Of a stretch of DNA of 41,721 bases, positions 8,695 through 15,761 are shown piece by piece. The notes beneath the pieces were generated by a model. It searched no databases and had not been told where the DNA came from. It saw only the letters and a program-made list of their open reading frames with translations. Each line of letters opens with the position of its first letter. Position 1 is the first letter of the stretch. The position numbers and the translations under genes were made by a program. The DNA is from Anaerolineae bacterium. Lineage in GTDB: Bacteria > Chloroflexota > Anaerolineae > JAFGEY01. Location: assembly GCA_016931365.1 (NCBI GenBank), contig JAFGEY010000527.1, positions 1-41,721 of the forward strand. Direction: 5' to 3'.

Positions 8695-9636
8695 GTGAAA
8701 AGAAAAACAGTTTTGAGCATAATCGCACTGATCGCTTTGTTGGCGATGACCTTGTTCAGTAGCACCGGGGTGGGGGCGCAACCTTTGCCGACCGTCTATT
8801 TTATGCCTGGTGACCAGACCATTCACATTGGCGATACAGCAGTCGTAGAAGTGTGGGTGGACAATGTTTTGGATTTCTACGGCGTTGAGTTCGAGGTCTC
8901 GTTTGATGAGATCATTGTCCAGGGGATCGATGTGGTGCCGGGCGCGGCCTTTGATCCCTATCCAGGTGAGCATGAGGTGCTGGAAAGCAGCATCTCTGGG
9001 GGTGTTGCCTACTTTGCGGCGACTTTGCTGCGCGTAGCCAAGGCTCCGCCGCTCAGCGGCAATCTGCACCTGGCAACGATCACCTTTACGGGCGTCAACT
9101 ATGGCACCAGCCCGCTGGCCTGGCCCGAGATCAAGCTTGCCGATAGCTACGGCGATGCGATCCTGTATGAGTATTTTGATGGCAGCATCACTGTTGAGGC
9201 GGAGCGGGGCAGCATGACCGGGCGCGCGTTCCTTGAAGGTCGCGACGAGCACGGAGGCATCGCCGTCGAAATGAGCAACAGCGAATTCTATGCGACCACG
9301 ACCGATGTCGATGGCTGGTACGAGTTTGTCGACGTCATCGCCGAAACCTACAATGTGTATTTTAGCCATGAATTGTACTTGACTACAGTGGTCGAAGGAT
9401 GCACGGTCAATCCCGGCGAAACGGCCTGGATGCCCGATATAACCCTGCTCGGTGGCGATCTCAACGGTGATGGGGTGATCGATATCAGCGATCTGGTCAT
9501 TGGTGCGGCTAATTTCAACACTGGCGATCCGATGTCGGACATCAACGGTGATGGCCTGGTCGATATTTTCGACATCGTGCTCATCGGCAAAAACTTTGGC
9601 CTCACCGGACCGATCATTGAAATGTGCGTCCCCTAG
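8695..9636 (+). CDS. Secreted cohesin - X module - dockerin protein
   Basis: 313 residues from GTG 8695; the Shine-Dalgarno AGGAGGT (8684-8690) overlaps the end of repeat copy A. A signal peptide ends near VGAQ (about residue 25). The cohesin covers about 28-168 (LDFYGVEFEVSFDEIIVQGIDV), a carboxypeptidase-regulatory-like beta-sandwich about 172-248, and a dockerin about 252-308 with loops DLNGDGVIDISD and DINGDGLVDIFD. It is the minimal form of the cohesin-dockerin design in this cluster, without any extra binding or catalytic domain, so it looks like a pure linker subunit. A hairpin with a short T tail follows at 9661-9713. Confidence 0.87.
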   Translation: MKRKTVLSIIALIALLAMTLFSSTGVGAQPLPTVYFMPGDQTIHIGDTAVVEVWVDNVLDFYGVEFEVSFDEIIVQGIDVVPGAAFDPYPGEHEVLESSISGGVAYFAATLLRVAKAPPLSGNLHLATITFTGVNYGTSPLAWPEIKLADSYGDAILYEYFDGSITVEAERGSMTGRAFLEGRDEHGGIAVEMSNSEFYATTTDVDGWYEFVDVIAETYNVYFSHELYLTTVVEGCTVNPGETAWMPDITLLGGDLNGDGVIDISDLVIGAANFNTGDPMSDINGDGLVDIFDIVLIGKNFGLTGPIIEMCVP

Positions 9637-9660
9637 TACACGCTAATCGCGATGTGACAG

Positions 9661-9713
9661 ACCTGCCAGTAGGCCTACTCGGGAGTACGACCCGGGGGGC
9701 CTCTGGCGGTTTT
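9661..9713 (+). terminator. Probable terminator after the 8695 gene
   Basis: Imperfect inverted repeat: ACCTGCCAGTAGGCC (9661-9675) against GGCCTCTGGCGGT (9698-9710), followed by TTTT counting the last stem base. The loop is long and itself GC-rich. Confidence 0.5.
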
Positions 9714-9805
9714 GATAGTTGATCGAAAGGAGTTGTCTATCGACGTATTTGTTGATTGGTTGTATTCGTTTTGTTTCTTGGGGGACAGCAAGGAAGGGAG
9801 AACCT

Positions 9806-12310
9806 ATGTACAGAACGAAACGGTTTTTAGGATTCCTGTGCATTGCAGTCCTACTTGTCAGCAGCTTTTCTACGTTTGTCCTCGCCCAAACCACAACAAC
9901 ATCTCTGCTACCCACACTGCAAACAGTAAGTGTCGGCGGGCAGGTCACAGTGACGCTCCATGTTGACGATGTGACCAATCTCTACGGCTACCAGGCCAAC
10001 CTCCAATTCGACCCGGCGCTACTTCAGGTGGTCGACGCCGATGCGGTGATGCCGGATGTGCAGGTGGAAGTGCTGAACACCTTTTTGCAGCCGGACATGC
10101 TCATGACCAATGTGGTCAACAATGCGGCTGGCACGATCATGTGCACGGTGATGCAAATGGCGCCAACACCGTCGGCCAACGGGAGCGGCGATCTGTTGGC
10201 GATCACCTTTGAGGGGCTGGCCGAGGGACTCAGCGATATCAGCTTTGTCGATCTGAACTTGTTCGATGACCTCGGCGCACCGATTGCCACCACGCTCGTT
10301 CCTGCTCAAATTGAGGTCGGAGCATCTATGCCCACACCCACGCCCACAGTCCCGGGACCGACGCCGACTGTGACGCCGACCCCAACTTTAGCGCCGTCGA
10401 CAATGGGCAACCTGCTCAAGGGCATCGCCTGCGACCCGCTCCGCGGCCTGGTTTATGTGGCCGTGCAGAGCGATGATACGGTCGCCATCGTCGATGAACT
10501 GGGTTCACTGATCGACAAGGTTTCTGCGGGTGGATTGGCCCCCAGCGGCCTGGCGCTCAACTCGGATGGCAGCCGGCTCTTTGTGGTCAACAGCGGCAGC
10601 AATCAGGTCGCCGTGCTGGATGCGAATGCTGGATATGCCGTGGAGACGGCGATCGATGTGGGACAAAAACCATTCGGCATCGCCATCGGCGGCAATGTAG
10701 CCTATGTGACCAACTTTGACGACGGCACGGTCACGCTTTTTGACGTGAACACGCTGGGTGTCATCGAGACCTTTTGGGTCGGGCACCATCCCACGATCCC
10801 CGCAGCTACGGACAATCGGGCTTTTGTGCCGGTCCACAGTGCATTTTCGCGTTTTTCTGCCAAAGACCCGCAGGCTGAACTGGAGTATGTCCGTCGCAAC
10901 AAAGGCACCGATACCGGCGTCGTCATTCTCTACGGCGATGGGCGCGCCGATCCGGTGAGCCGCGTCCTGGAGAACTATGTCGGCTTTTTCGCCGCGGCCA
11001 TCGACGAGGTGAACGGCCGCGTGTACGTCACCAAGCGAGATGGCACAGCCGAAGGACTGTACGTGCTCGATCTGGCCGATCACAGCCTGATCCAGTTTGT
11101 GCCCATGCTGCGCCCATATGCCGTGGCTGTCAATCCGGTCACGCAGCATGTCTTTGTCGTCCAGGCCGATATGGATGAGGTGTACGTGCTCGATGCAACG
11201 CAAGGGTACCGGATGATCGGTGCGTTCAACACCGACCCGAACAACGGTGATATCCCGGGCATGCATGGCGGGCAAGGTGTGGCTATGAGTAGCATAGATG
11301 CCGTCGTGTCCAACTATGAGGCAGGCACGCTGACTTTTATCAACGACGGCCAACCGGGCATCTGGCCCGTGCCAATCGATGTGGAGTACATTCGCGGCTG
11401 GCAGGAAGGCGGCGGCAACCACGGCCCGTTGGGTGTGCCGACCGAACCTTCGGCGAGCTACTGGTACTCGGAGCAGCAGTACGAGCGCGGCAGCACGCAC
11501 TGGCGGTTGTTCACCGGCGGGCGCAAGATCGTCGTTTTCGACAACCAATCGCTGATGACTGGCGGCACCGATTGGATGGGGCGCGACAGCGGCGTCTGGG
11601 CGGTGTACGATGACTTGTGGACGCCCGGTATGTCACTCTTCCCGGCGGCTTGCCTGGAGGCCTGGTGGCCTTACGGCCCGATGTTCGGCTTTGGCGTGGC
11701 CTGGTGCAGCAACCCCGACACGGTCAAGGCCAGGATCGGCTATCCGATCGGCTGGGAGTACGGCACTGTCGGCGGACACCAGACTTTTGTCAACGGAATG
11801 GTTTGGTGGAACCCGGCCAGCGATGCTTACTATGTGCTGCGCAACGACAATCTCGCCTGGCGCTATTTCCGCGCGCATCGTCGTTACGAGGCCGAGATAG
11901 AACCGAATGTCGTCGGGCAGGTGCAACTGCAAGGGCGCACGGATCATCGCGGCATTCAACTCACCAGCATCTCCGGTCCACACACGGCCACAAACGAGCA
12001 AGGACAGTTTGGTCTGCACCTGCTCGGCCAGGTCGATCTGAATTTACACTATTCCGGCTACCTTGACATGGTGGTCACAGTCAAAGGTGACGGCAATGCA
12101 CTCTTTGATGCTGGCGCGATTCAGATGGTTGGCGGCGATGTGAACGGCGATAACCGGATCGACATCCTCGATCTCTCGTTTATCGGGTATAACTTTGGCA
12201 GTCAAACACTTGGCGCCGACGTGAACGGGGATGGCCGGGTTGACATCCTCGATTTGAGTCTGGTTGGCGCAAACTTTGGCCGTGCAGGCCCGATCCGTTG
12301 GGCGCGGTAG
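9806..12310 (+). CDS. Secreted cohesin - beta-propeller - LGFP-like - X module - dockerin protein
   Basis: 834 residues from ATG 9806, preceded by GGGAG at 9796-9800; this start gives a clean signal peptide (MYRTKRFLGF... to VLAQ). The cohesin lies at about 32-170 (LYGYQANLQFDPALLQVVDAD), a Pro/Thr linker at 172-198, then a YVTN/NHL-type beta-propeller from about 200 to 520, with repeated units such as GLALNSDGSRLFVVNSGSNQVAVLDA. Next is a segment with LGVPTEPSASYWYSEQQYERGSTHWR that resembles LGFP repeats of wall-associated proteins (about 525-690). An X-type beta-sandwich (about 700-770) and a dockerin from about 776 (DVNGDNRIDILD, DVNGDGRVDILD) complete it. Propeller and LGFP-like parts suggest binding to surface polymer or protein ligands; no enzyme activity is predicted. 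Confidence 0.87.
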   Translation: MYRTKRFLGFLCIAVLLVSSFSTFVLAQTTTTSLLPTLQTVSVGGQVTVTLHVDDVTNLYGYQANLQFDPALLQVVDADAVMPDVQVEVLNTFLQPDMLMTNVVNNAAGTIMCTVMQMAPTPSANGSGDLLAITFEGLAEGLSDISFVDLNLFDDLGAPIATTLVPAQIEVGASMPTPTPTVPGPTPTVTPTPTLAPSTMGNLLKGIACDPLRGLVYVAVQSDDTVAIVDELGSLIDKVSAGGLAPSGLALNSDGSRLFVVNSGSNQVAVLDANAGYAVETAIDVGQKPFGIAIGGNVAYVTNFDDGTVTLFDVNTLGVIETFWVGHHPTIPAATDNRAFVPVHSAFSRFSAKDPQAELEYVRRNKGTDTGVVILYGDGRADPVSRVLENYVGFFAAAIDEVNGRVYVTKRDGTAEGLYVLDLADHSLIQFVPMLRPYAVAVNPVTQHVFVVQADMDEVYVLDATQGYRMIGAFNTDPNNGDIPGMHGGQGVAMSSIDAVVSNYEAGTLTFINDGQPGIWPVPIDVEYIRGWQEGGGNHGPLGVPTEPSASYWYSEQQYERGSTHWRLFTGGRKIVVFDNQSLMTGGTDWMGRDSGVWAVYDDLWTPGMSLFPAACLEAWWPYGPMFGFGVAWCSNPDTVKARIGYPIGWEYGTVGGHQTFVNGMVWWNPASDAYYVLRNDNLAWRYFRAHRRYEAEIEPNVVGQVQLQGRTDHRGIQLTSISGPHTATNEQGQFGLHLLGQVDLNLHYSGYLDMVVTVKGDGNALFDAGAIQMVGGDVNGDNRIDILDLSFIGYNFGSQTLGADVNGDGRVDILDLSLVGANFGRAGPIRWAR

Positions 12311-12334
12311 CCTCTGCTTTGCAGGCGGCCCGTT

Positions 12335-12385
12335 ACCTTGCCGGAAGCTGGCAACTCTGCGCGTTACAGAAGCTTCCGGGAAGGT
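12335..12385 (+). terminator. Hairpin 1 downstream of the 9806 gene
   Basis: A 15-bp inverted repeat with one mismatch: ACCTTGCCGGAAGCT (12335-12349) and AGCTTCCGGGAAGGT (12371-12385). No T-run follows. It lies in tandem with the hairpin at 12401. Confidence 0.5.
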
Positions 12386-12400
12386 ATGCAATCTATCTAT

Positions 12401-12432
12401 CAAGTGCAACGCATCGTGCGTTGCACTTGTTT
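12401..12432 (+). terminator. Hairpin 2 downstream of the 9806 gene
   Basis: A perfect 13-bp stem, CAAGTGCAACGCA / TGCGTTGCACTTG, with a 3-nt loop TCG and only a short TTT tail. It probably ends the upstream transcript just before the promoter at 12434. Confidence 0.7.
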
Positions 12433-12433
12433 A

Positions 12434-12489
12434 AGGTGACAAAACCGTAATCCAGGCGTAATTCATAGTAGTCTGTTTTGTGATACAAT
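12434..12489 (+). promoter_or_regulatory. Triple 11-bp-period direct repeat plus extended -10 promoter, copy 2
   Basis: Repeats AGGTGAC (12434-12440, weakest), CCGTAAT (12445-12451) and GCGTAAT (12456-12462), then extended -10 TGATACAAT (12481-12489). The hexamer starts 28 bp after the start of the third repeat. It drives the gene at 12519 with a leader of about 25 nt. Confidence 0.72.
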
Positions 12490-12518
12490 GAGAGCATCGA
12501 TGACCAAGGAGTTGTTCG

Positions 12519-12887
12519 ATGCCTGACCGGGAAATTTTATTGAAACTGCTCGACGAATACAATACTGCGCTCGACCGGCTGCGCCAGCAAGCCCAGGAGA
12601 TCGAGGCCAGCGGCGCGCAGGCTAGGTTTGGCAGGCGGGCCATTGTCAATCAATTGTCGTATCTGGAATATCGCGTTTTGCAGCTAGAGACGCAGTTGAG
12701 CATCCTCGATCTGAACGTGCGGCGGCCTTCGCGCGGGCGATTTGCCGCTGAAGGGCCGGGCAATTTGCTGGCTCAACTCAATCCCTGGCACACCGATTTT
12801 CGCATCTGGGCCTATGTGACAGCCCTGGCGGTGATGATGCTCTCGGTGATCATCTGGAATATCGTCTCGGCTTATTCGCTTTTATGA
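12519..12887 (+). CDS. Small coiled-coil protein with C-terminal membrane helix, unknown function
   Basis: 122 residues, ATG 12519, AAGGAG at 12506-12511. The first 65 residues are charged and helical with heptad-like spacing (LLDEYNTALDRLRQQAQEIE), typical of a coiled coil. A basic linker follows (RRPSRGRFAAEG), and residues about 96-119 form one hydrophobic helix (AYVTALAVMMLSVIIWNIVSAY). No signal peptide is visible, so the coiled coil is probably cytoplasmic with the helix tail-anchored. I do not recognise a family. It is the first gene behind a cluster-type promoter and sits directly upstream of the dockerin protease gene, so a role in export, assembly or regulation of the cohesin/dockerin system is plausible but unproven. 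Confidence 0.75.
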   Translation: MPDREILLKLLDEYNTALDRLRQQAQEIEASGAQARFGRRAIVNQLSYLEYRVLQLETQLSILDLNVRRPSRGRFAAEGPGNLLAQLNPWHTDFRIWAYVTALAVMMLSVIIWNIVSAYSLL

Positions 12888-12956
12888 CCTCACAAACCAT
12901 CCTTGCGGAGGTTTCTTGACCTGCGCAAAAGTGGATTGATCGTTTTTGCTGACAAG

Positions 12957-12981
12957 CAGGGGGTTCGCCTCCTGTTTTTTT
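12957..12981 (+). terminator. UUCG-loop terminator just before the 12996 gene
   Basis: CAGGGGG - TTCG - CCTCCTG followed by seven T. The stem is 7 bp with one G-U pair and has the very stable UUCG loop. It ends 15 nt before the ATG at 12996, so it either separates 12519 from the protease gene or sets a reduced level of protease transcript. Confidence 0.78.
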
Positions 12982-12995
12982 GTTTGGGGGTTGTG

Positions 12996-14999
12996 ATGTT
13001 GCGGCGATTTATTTGCACCTTGGTTTTGATTTCGATACTGTGCGCAGCGGGGCCGTCGATGGCGCTGGCCCAATCGCTGGCCGAGTGGACGGTGTTGATC
13101 TATCTCGACGGCGACAATAACCTCGAACGAGAGGCGATCGACGATTTTTTGGAAATGGCCGCCGTCGGCTCGTCTGCAACAGTCAATGTTCTCGTCCAGT
13201 TCGATCGCCTGCCTGGCTATGATGCGCGTTACGGCGACTGGTCGGGCACGTTGCGTTTTCGCGTGGCTCAAGGGATGACACCCGAGCCGCATAACGCGCT
13301 GGTCGATCTCGGCGAGGCGAATATGGGCGATCCGCAGACCCTGGCCGATTTTGTGTCCTGGGGAATGGCTGCCTTTCCCGCGCGGCGCACGGCGTTGATA
13401 CTGTGGAACCACGGAGACGGCTGGCGCGCGTCGAGCCTGGCCAAAGCCGGGCGCAAGGCGATCTGCTGGGATGACACCAGCGGGCGCGATGCGCTCGATG
13501 CTGCCGAGTTGCGCGATGTGCTGTCGATGGTTACGAGTGATGGAGCTGCGCCGCTGGACATGCTCGCCTTTGACGCCTGCCTGATGGCCATGATCGAGAT
13601 CGACACCCAGATCGCCCCGTACGTGCGGGTTCGCGTTGGCTCGCAAGATACCGAACCGGGCACCGGCTATCCTTACGATGCGATCCTGCGTGACCTGATC
13701 CATCACGCCGACTGGAATGGTGCTGCCTTGGGCACGATGATCGTCGAGCGATATTACCAGGCTTATGGGGGCGAAACGCAGTCGGCAGTGCGGCTGGATG
13801 CAGATTATGCTGCGTTGATTGACGCGGTTGATCAATTGGCTCTGGCGCTGCTCGATCATCAAGCCGCCGAGACGGAGGTTATCCGTGCCGCGCGCCGGCA
13901 GGTGCGTTCCTTCGAGGTCAGCTATGTCGATCTGAGCGATTTGGCTCGCTTGATCGCTGCCTCGACGACGGTCGCTTTGCTTCGCAGCGCGGCGCAAGCG
14001 GTGATCGATGCTGCGGATCGAGTCACGCTGGCCAATCGATATGGGGCATCTTTGGTCGGGGCGAACGGGATCAGCATCTATTTTCCGGCTCAACCCGCCC
14101 AGTGGGACGATCTGTATGCGGGCGACAGTGGTTATCTGGCTTTTACAGTGCAGACGCATTGGGACGAGTTCTTGCAAGCCTACCTGGCGGCTGTCTGGAG
14201 CTGCGCGCCGGATGCTTACGAGCCGGACGATGCCTGGGATGCTGTCTCGCCGGCGGTCATCGATGGGCAGCCGCAACGCCGAAATTTTTGCCCTGCCAGC
14301 GACCTGGCCGATTGGATTGCTTTTGAGGTCGATGCCGGGCGTACAGTCGAGATTACGACCTCTGAGTTGGGCTTTAACTGCGATACGGCGCTGCGGCTCT
14401 ACGACGCAGATGGTACGGCATTGCTGGTCGAGGATGACGATGGGGGCGCGGGCCGCGCCTCGCGCCTCGTTTGGACCAGTTCGACTACAACCACATTGCA
14501 CCTCCAGGTGATCGAGTATTATCGTCGCACCGGGCCGGACACCGATTACACACTGAACATCGCTCTGACCGATGCGACCGTCACTGTAGTAGGCCAGGTG
14601 GGTCTCCAGGGACGCACTTCGTCTGAAGGCGTTCAAATCCAGGCGCAGCCGGGCGATCAAAAAACGGCCAGCGCTGCGAACGGCGCTTTCGGACTTGACG
14701 TTTCCCTGCCCTGCACGATCACCGCTTCGTTCGATGGTTATCTGCCTGTGCGTTGGGTGCTCACCGAGGTGGTTGCGTCGATACTGGTTCTCGATCCGGT
14801 AACCTTGTGGGGTGGCGATCTCAATGCCGACGGGCAGATCGACATCCTGGACATTGCTTTTGTCGGCGCGCGGTTCGGCAGCACGGATTCCCTGGCCGAC
14901 TTGACGGCTGACGGTGTGGTCGATATCCGCGATCTGGTGCTCCCGGCAGGCAATTTTGGCCGGGCGGCCTATTCGGACGTCGAATCGCCAGCGGAGTAA
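12996..14999 (+). CDS. Clostripain-like (C11) cysteine protease with PPC, X module and dockerin
   Basis: 667 residues from ATG 12996, preceded by GGGGG at 12986-12990; this start gives a clean signal peptide (MLRRFICTLV... to ALAQ). The peptidase domain covers about 28-390. It opens with WTVLIYLDGDNNLE and shows the family C11 His139 (LWNHGDGW) and Cys195 (FDACLM) dyad, so an active secreted protease cleaving after basic residues is likely. A PPC-type beta-sandwich (about 405-525, starting DAYEPDDAWDA) follows, then the X-type module (about 532-600) and a dockerin from about 606 (DLNADGQIDILD, DLTADGVVDIRD). It is the only dockerin protein here without its own cohesin and the only clear enzyme, so it would be cargo docked on the cohesins of its neighbours. 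Confidence 0.9.
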   Translation: MLRRFICTLVLISILCAAGPSMALAQSLAEWTVLIYLDGDNNLEREAIDDFLEMAAVGSSATVNVLVQFDRLPGYDARYGDWSGTLRFRVAQGMTPEPHNALVDLGEANMGDPQTLADFVSWGMAAFPARRTALILWNHGDGWRASSLAKAGRKAICWDDTSGRDALDAAELRDVLSMVTSDGAAPLDMLAFDACLMAMIEIDTQIAPYVRVRVGSQDTEPGTGYPYDAILRDLIHHADWNGAALGTMIVERYYQAYGGETQSAVRLDADYAALIDAVDQLALALLDHQAAETEVIRAARRQVRSFEVSYVDLSDLARLIAASTTVALLRSAAQAVIDAADRVTLANRYGASLVGANGISIYFPAQPAQWDDLYAGDSGYLAFTVQTHWDEFLQAYLAAVWSCAPDAYEPDDAWDAVSPAVIDGQPQRRNFCPASDLADWIAFEVDAGRTVEITTSELGFNCDTALRLYDADGTALLVEDDDGGAGRASRLVWTSSTTTTLHLQVIEYYRRTGPDTDYTLNIALTDATVTVVGQVGLQGRTSSEGVQIQAQPGDQKTASAANGAFGLDVSLPCTITASFDGYLPVRWVLTEVVASILVLDPVTLWGGDLNADGQIDILDIAFVGARFGSTDSLADLTADGVVDIRDLVLPAGNFGRAAYSDVESPAE

Positions 15000-15056
15000 C
15001 TCCAGGGCGCGGCAATTGAGTGACAAAACAGTTATTCTTGATGCGCTTTATGCGGC

Positions 15057-15113
15057 CTGTAATCTTTTTGTAACTGAAACGTAACCGCACTACTCGGTAA
15101 AGAATGATACAAT
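15057..15113 (+). promoter_or_regulatory. Triple 11-bp-period direct repeat plus extended -10 promoter, copy 3
   Basis: Repeats CTGTAAT (15057-15063), TTGTAAC (15068-15074) and ACGTAAC (15079-15085), then extended -10 TGATACAAT (15105-15113). The hexamer starts 29 bp after the start of repeat three. This is the best-conserved of the three copies and drives the anchor operon at 15147-16979. Confidence 0.75.
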
Positions 15114-15146
15114 GTGGTCACGAATTTCGAAGAAAGGAAGTGGGCG

Positions 15147-15755
15147 ATGAAAAGATGGTGTGTCGGGATGCTCATTACAGCTTTGTTGTGGGCGTCGACC
15201 GGTTTTATTGCACAAGGTCTGTCCGCACAATCCGGCGCGATGCTCAAGGTTGCGCCGCAGGCGCTCAAGCTCAATGTTGGGGACACAGCTACGTTCGATC
15301 TGGCAATTGAGCAGATCAAAGGGCTGTATGGGATTGAAGTCCATCTCACATTCGATCCCCAGGTGCTTCAAGTGGTCGACGCTGATCCTGGCAAAGAGGG
15401 CGTGCAGCTAGAGGCCGGTACGTTGCCCGCGCCGGACTTTGTAGTCCTGAACACGGCGAACAATGTCGCCGGGACGGCTGACTATGCGGTAACGCAGTTG
15501 CCGCCCAACCAGCCGGCCGACGGCGACGGCATCATCGCCCGAATCACTATGCGCGCCGTCAAGTCATCGACCACTCTGATTCGGATTGAGCGGTTTCTCT
15601 TGGCCGATACGTCGGGCAACAGCATCAAGGCCACGTCGCAGCACGGCCAGGTGCAGGTGGGGGGTGATCCAGCCTGGTTACTCGTCGCTGCGGCCGCTTT
15701 TTTGATCGTCACTGCCGGAGTGGCCATTGGTTTTGCAATAATTAGAAGAAAGTGA
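15147..15755 (+). CDS. Membrane-anchored cohesin protein
   Basis: 202 residues from ATG 15147, AGGAAG at 15135-15140. A signal peptide (MKRWCVGMLI... to GLSAQ) is followed by one cohesin at about 33-168 (LYGIEVHLTFDPQVLQVVDAD). A C-terminal helix (about 174-197, AWLLVAAAAFLIVTAGVAIGFAII) ends in RRK, the usual stop-transfer signature. The cohesin therefore faces outward, held in the cytoplasmic membrane, and can recruit dockerin proteins. It has no dockerin itself. This is the layout of an anchoring cohesin, but with a transmembrane helix instead of SLH or sortase signals. The next gene starts 7 nt after the stop, so the two anchors are co-transcribed. Confidence 0.88.
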   Translation: MKRWCVGMLITALLWASTGFIAQGLSAQSGAMLKVAPQALKLNVGDTATFDLAIEQIKGLYGIEVHLTFDPQVLQVVDADPGKEGVQLEAGTLPAPDFVVLNTANNVAGTADYAVTQLPPNQPADGDGIIARITMRAVKSSTTLIRIERFLLADTSGNSIKATSQHGQVQVGGDPAWLLVAAAAFLIVTAGVAIGFAIIRRK

Positions 15756-15761
15756 GTAAAG

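Noticed and set aside
9719..9805. AAAGGAG at 9725 as the start of a longer propeller protein or a leader peptide
   Set aside because: No start codon at proper spacing, and a start at 9806 gives a clean signal peptide with its own ribosome site.
12882..15026. Very long open frame (714 codons) on the minus strand opposite the protease gene
   Set aside because: Composition reads as the mirror of a GC-rich gene, no domain is visible, and the plus strand encodes a complete C11-PPC-dockerin protein.
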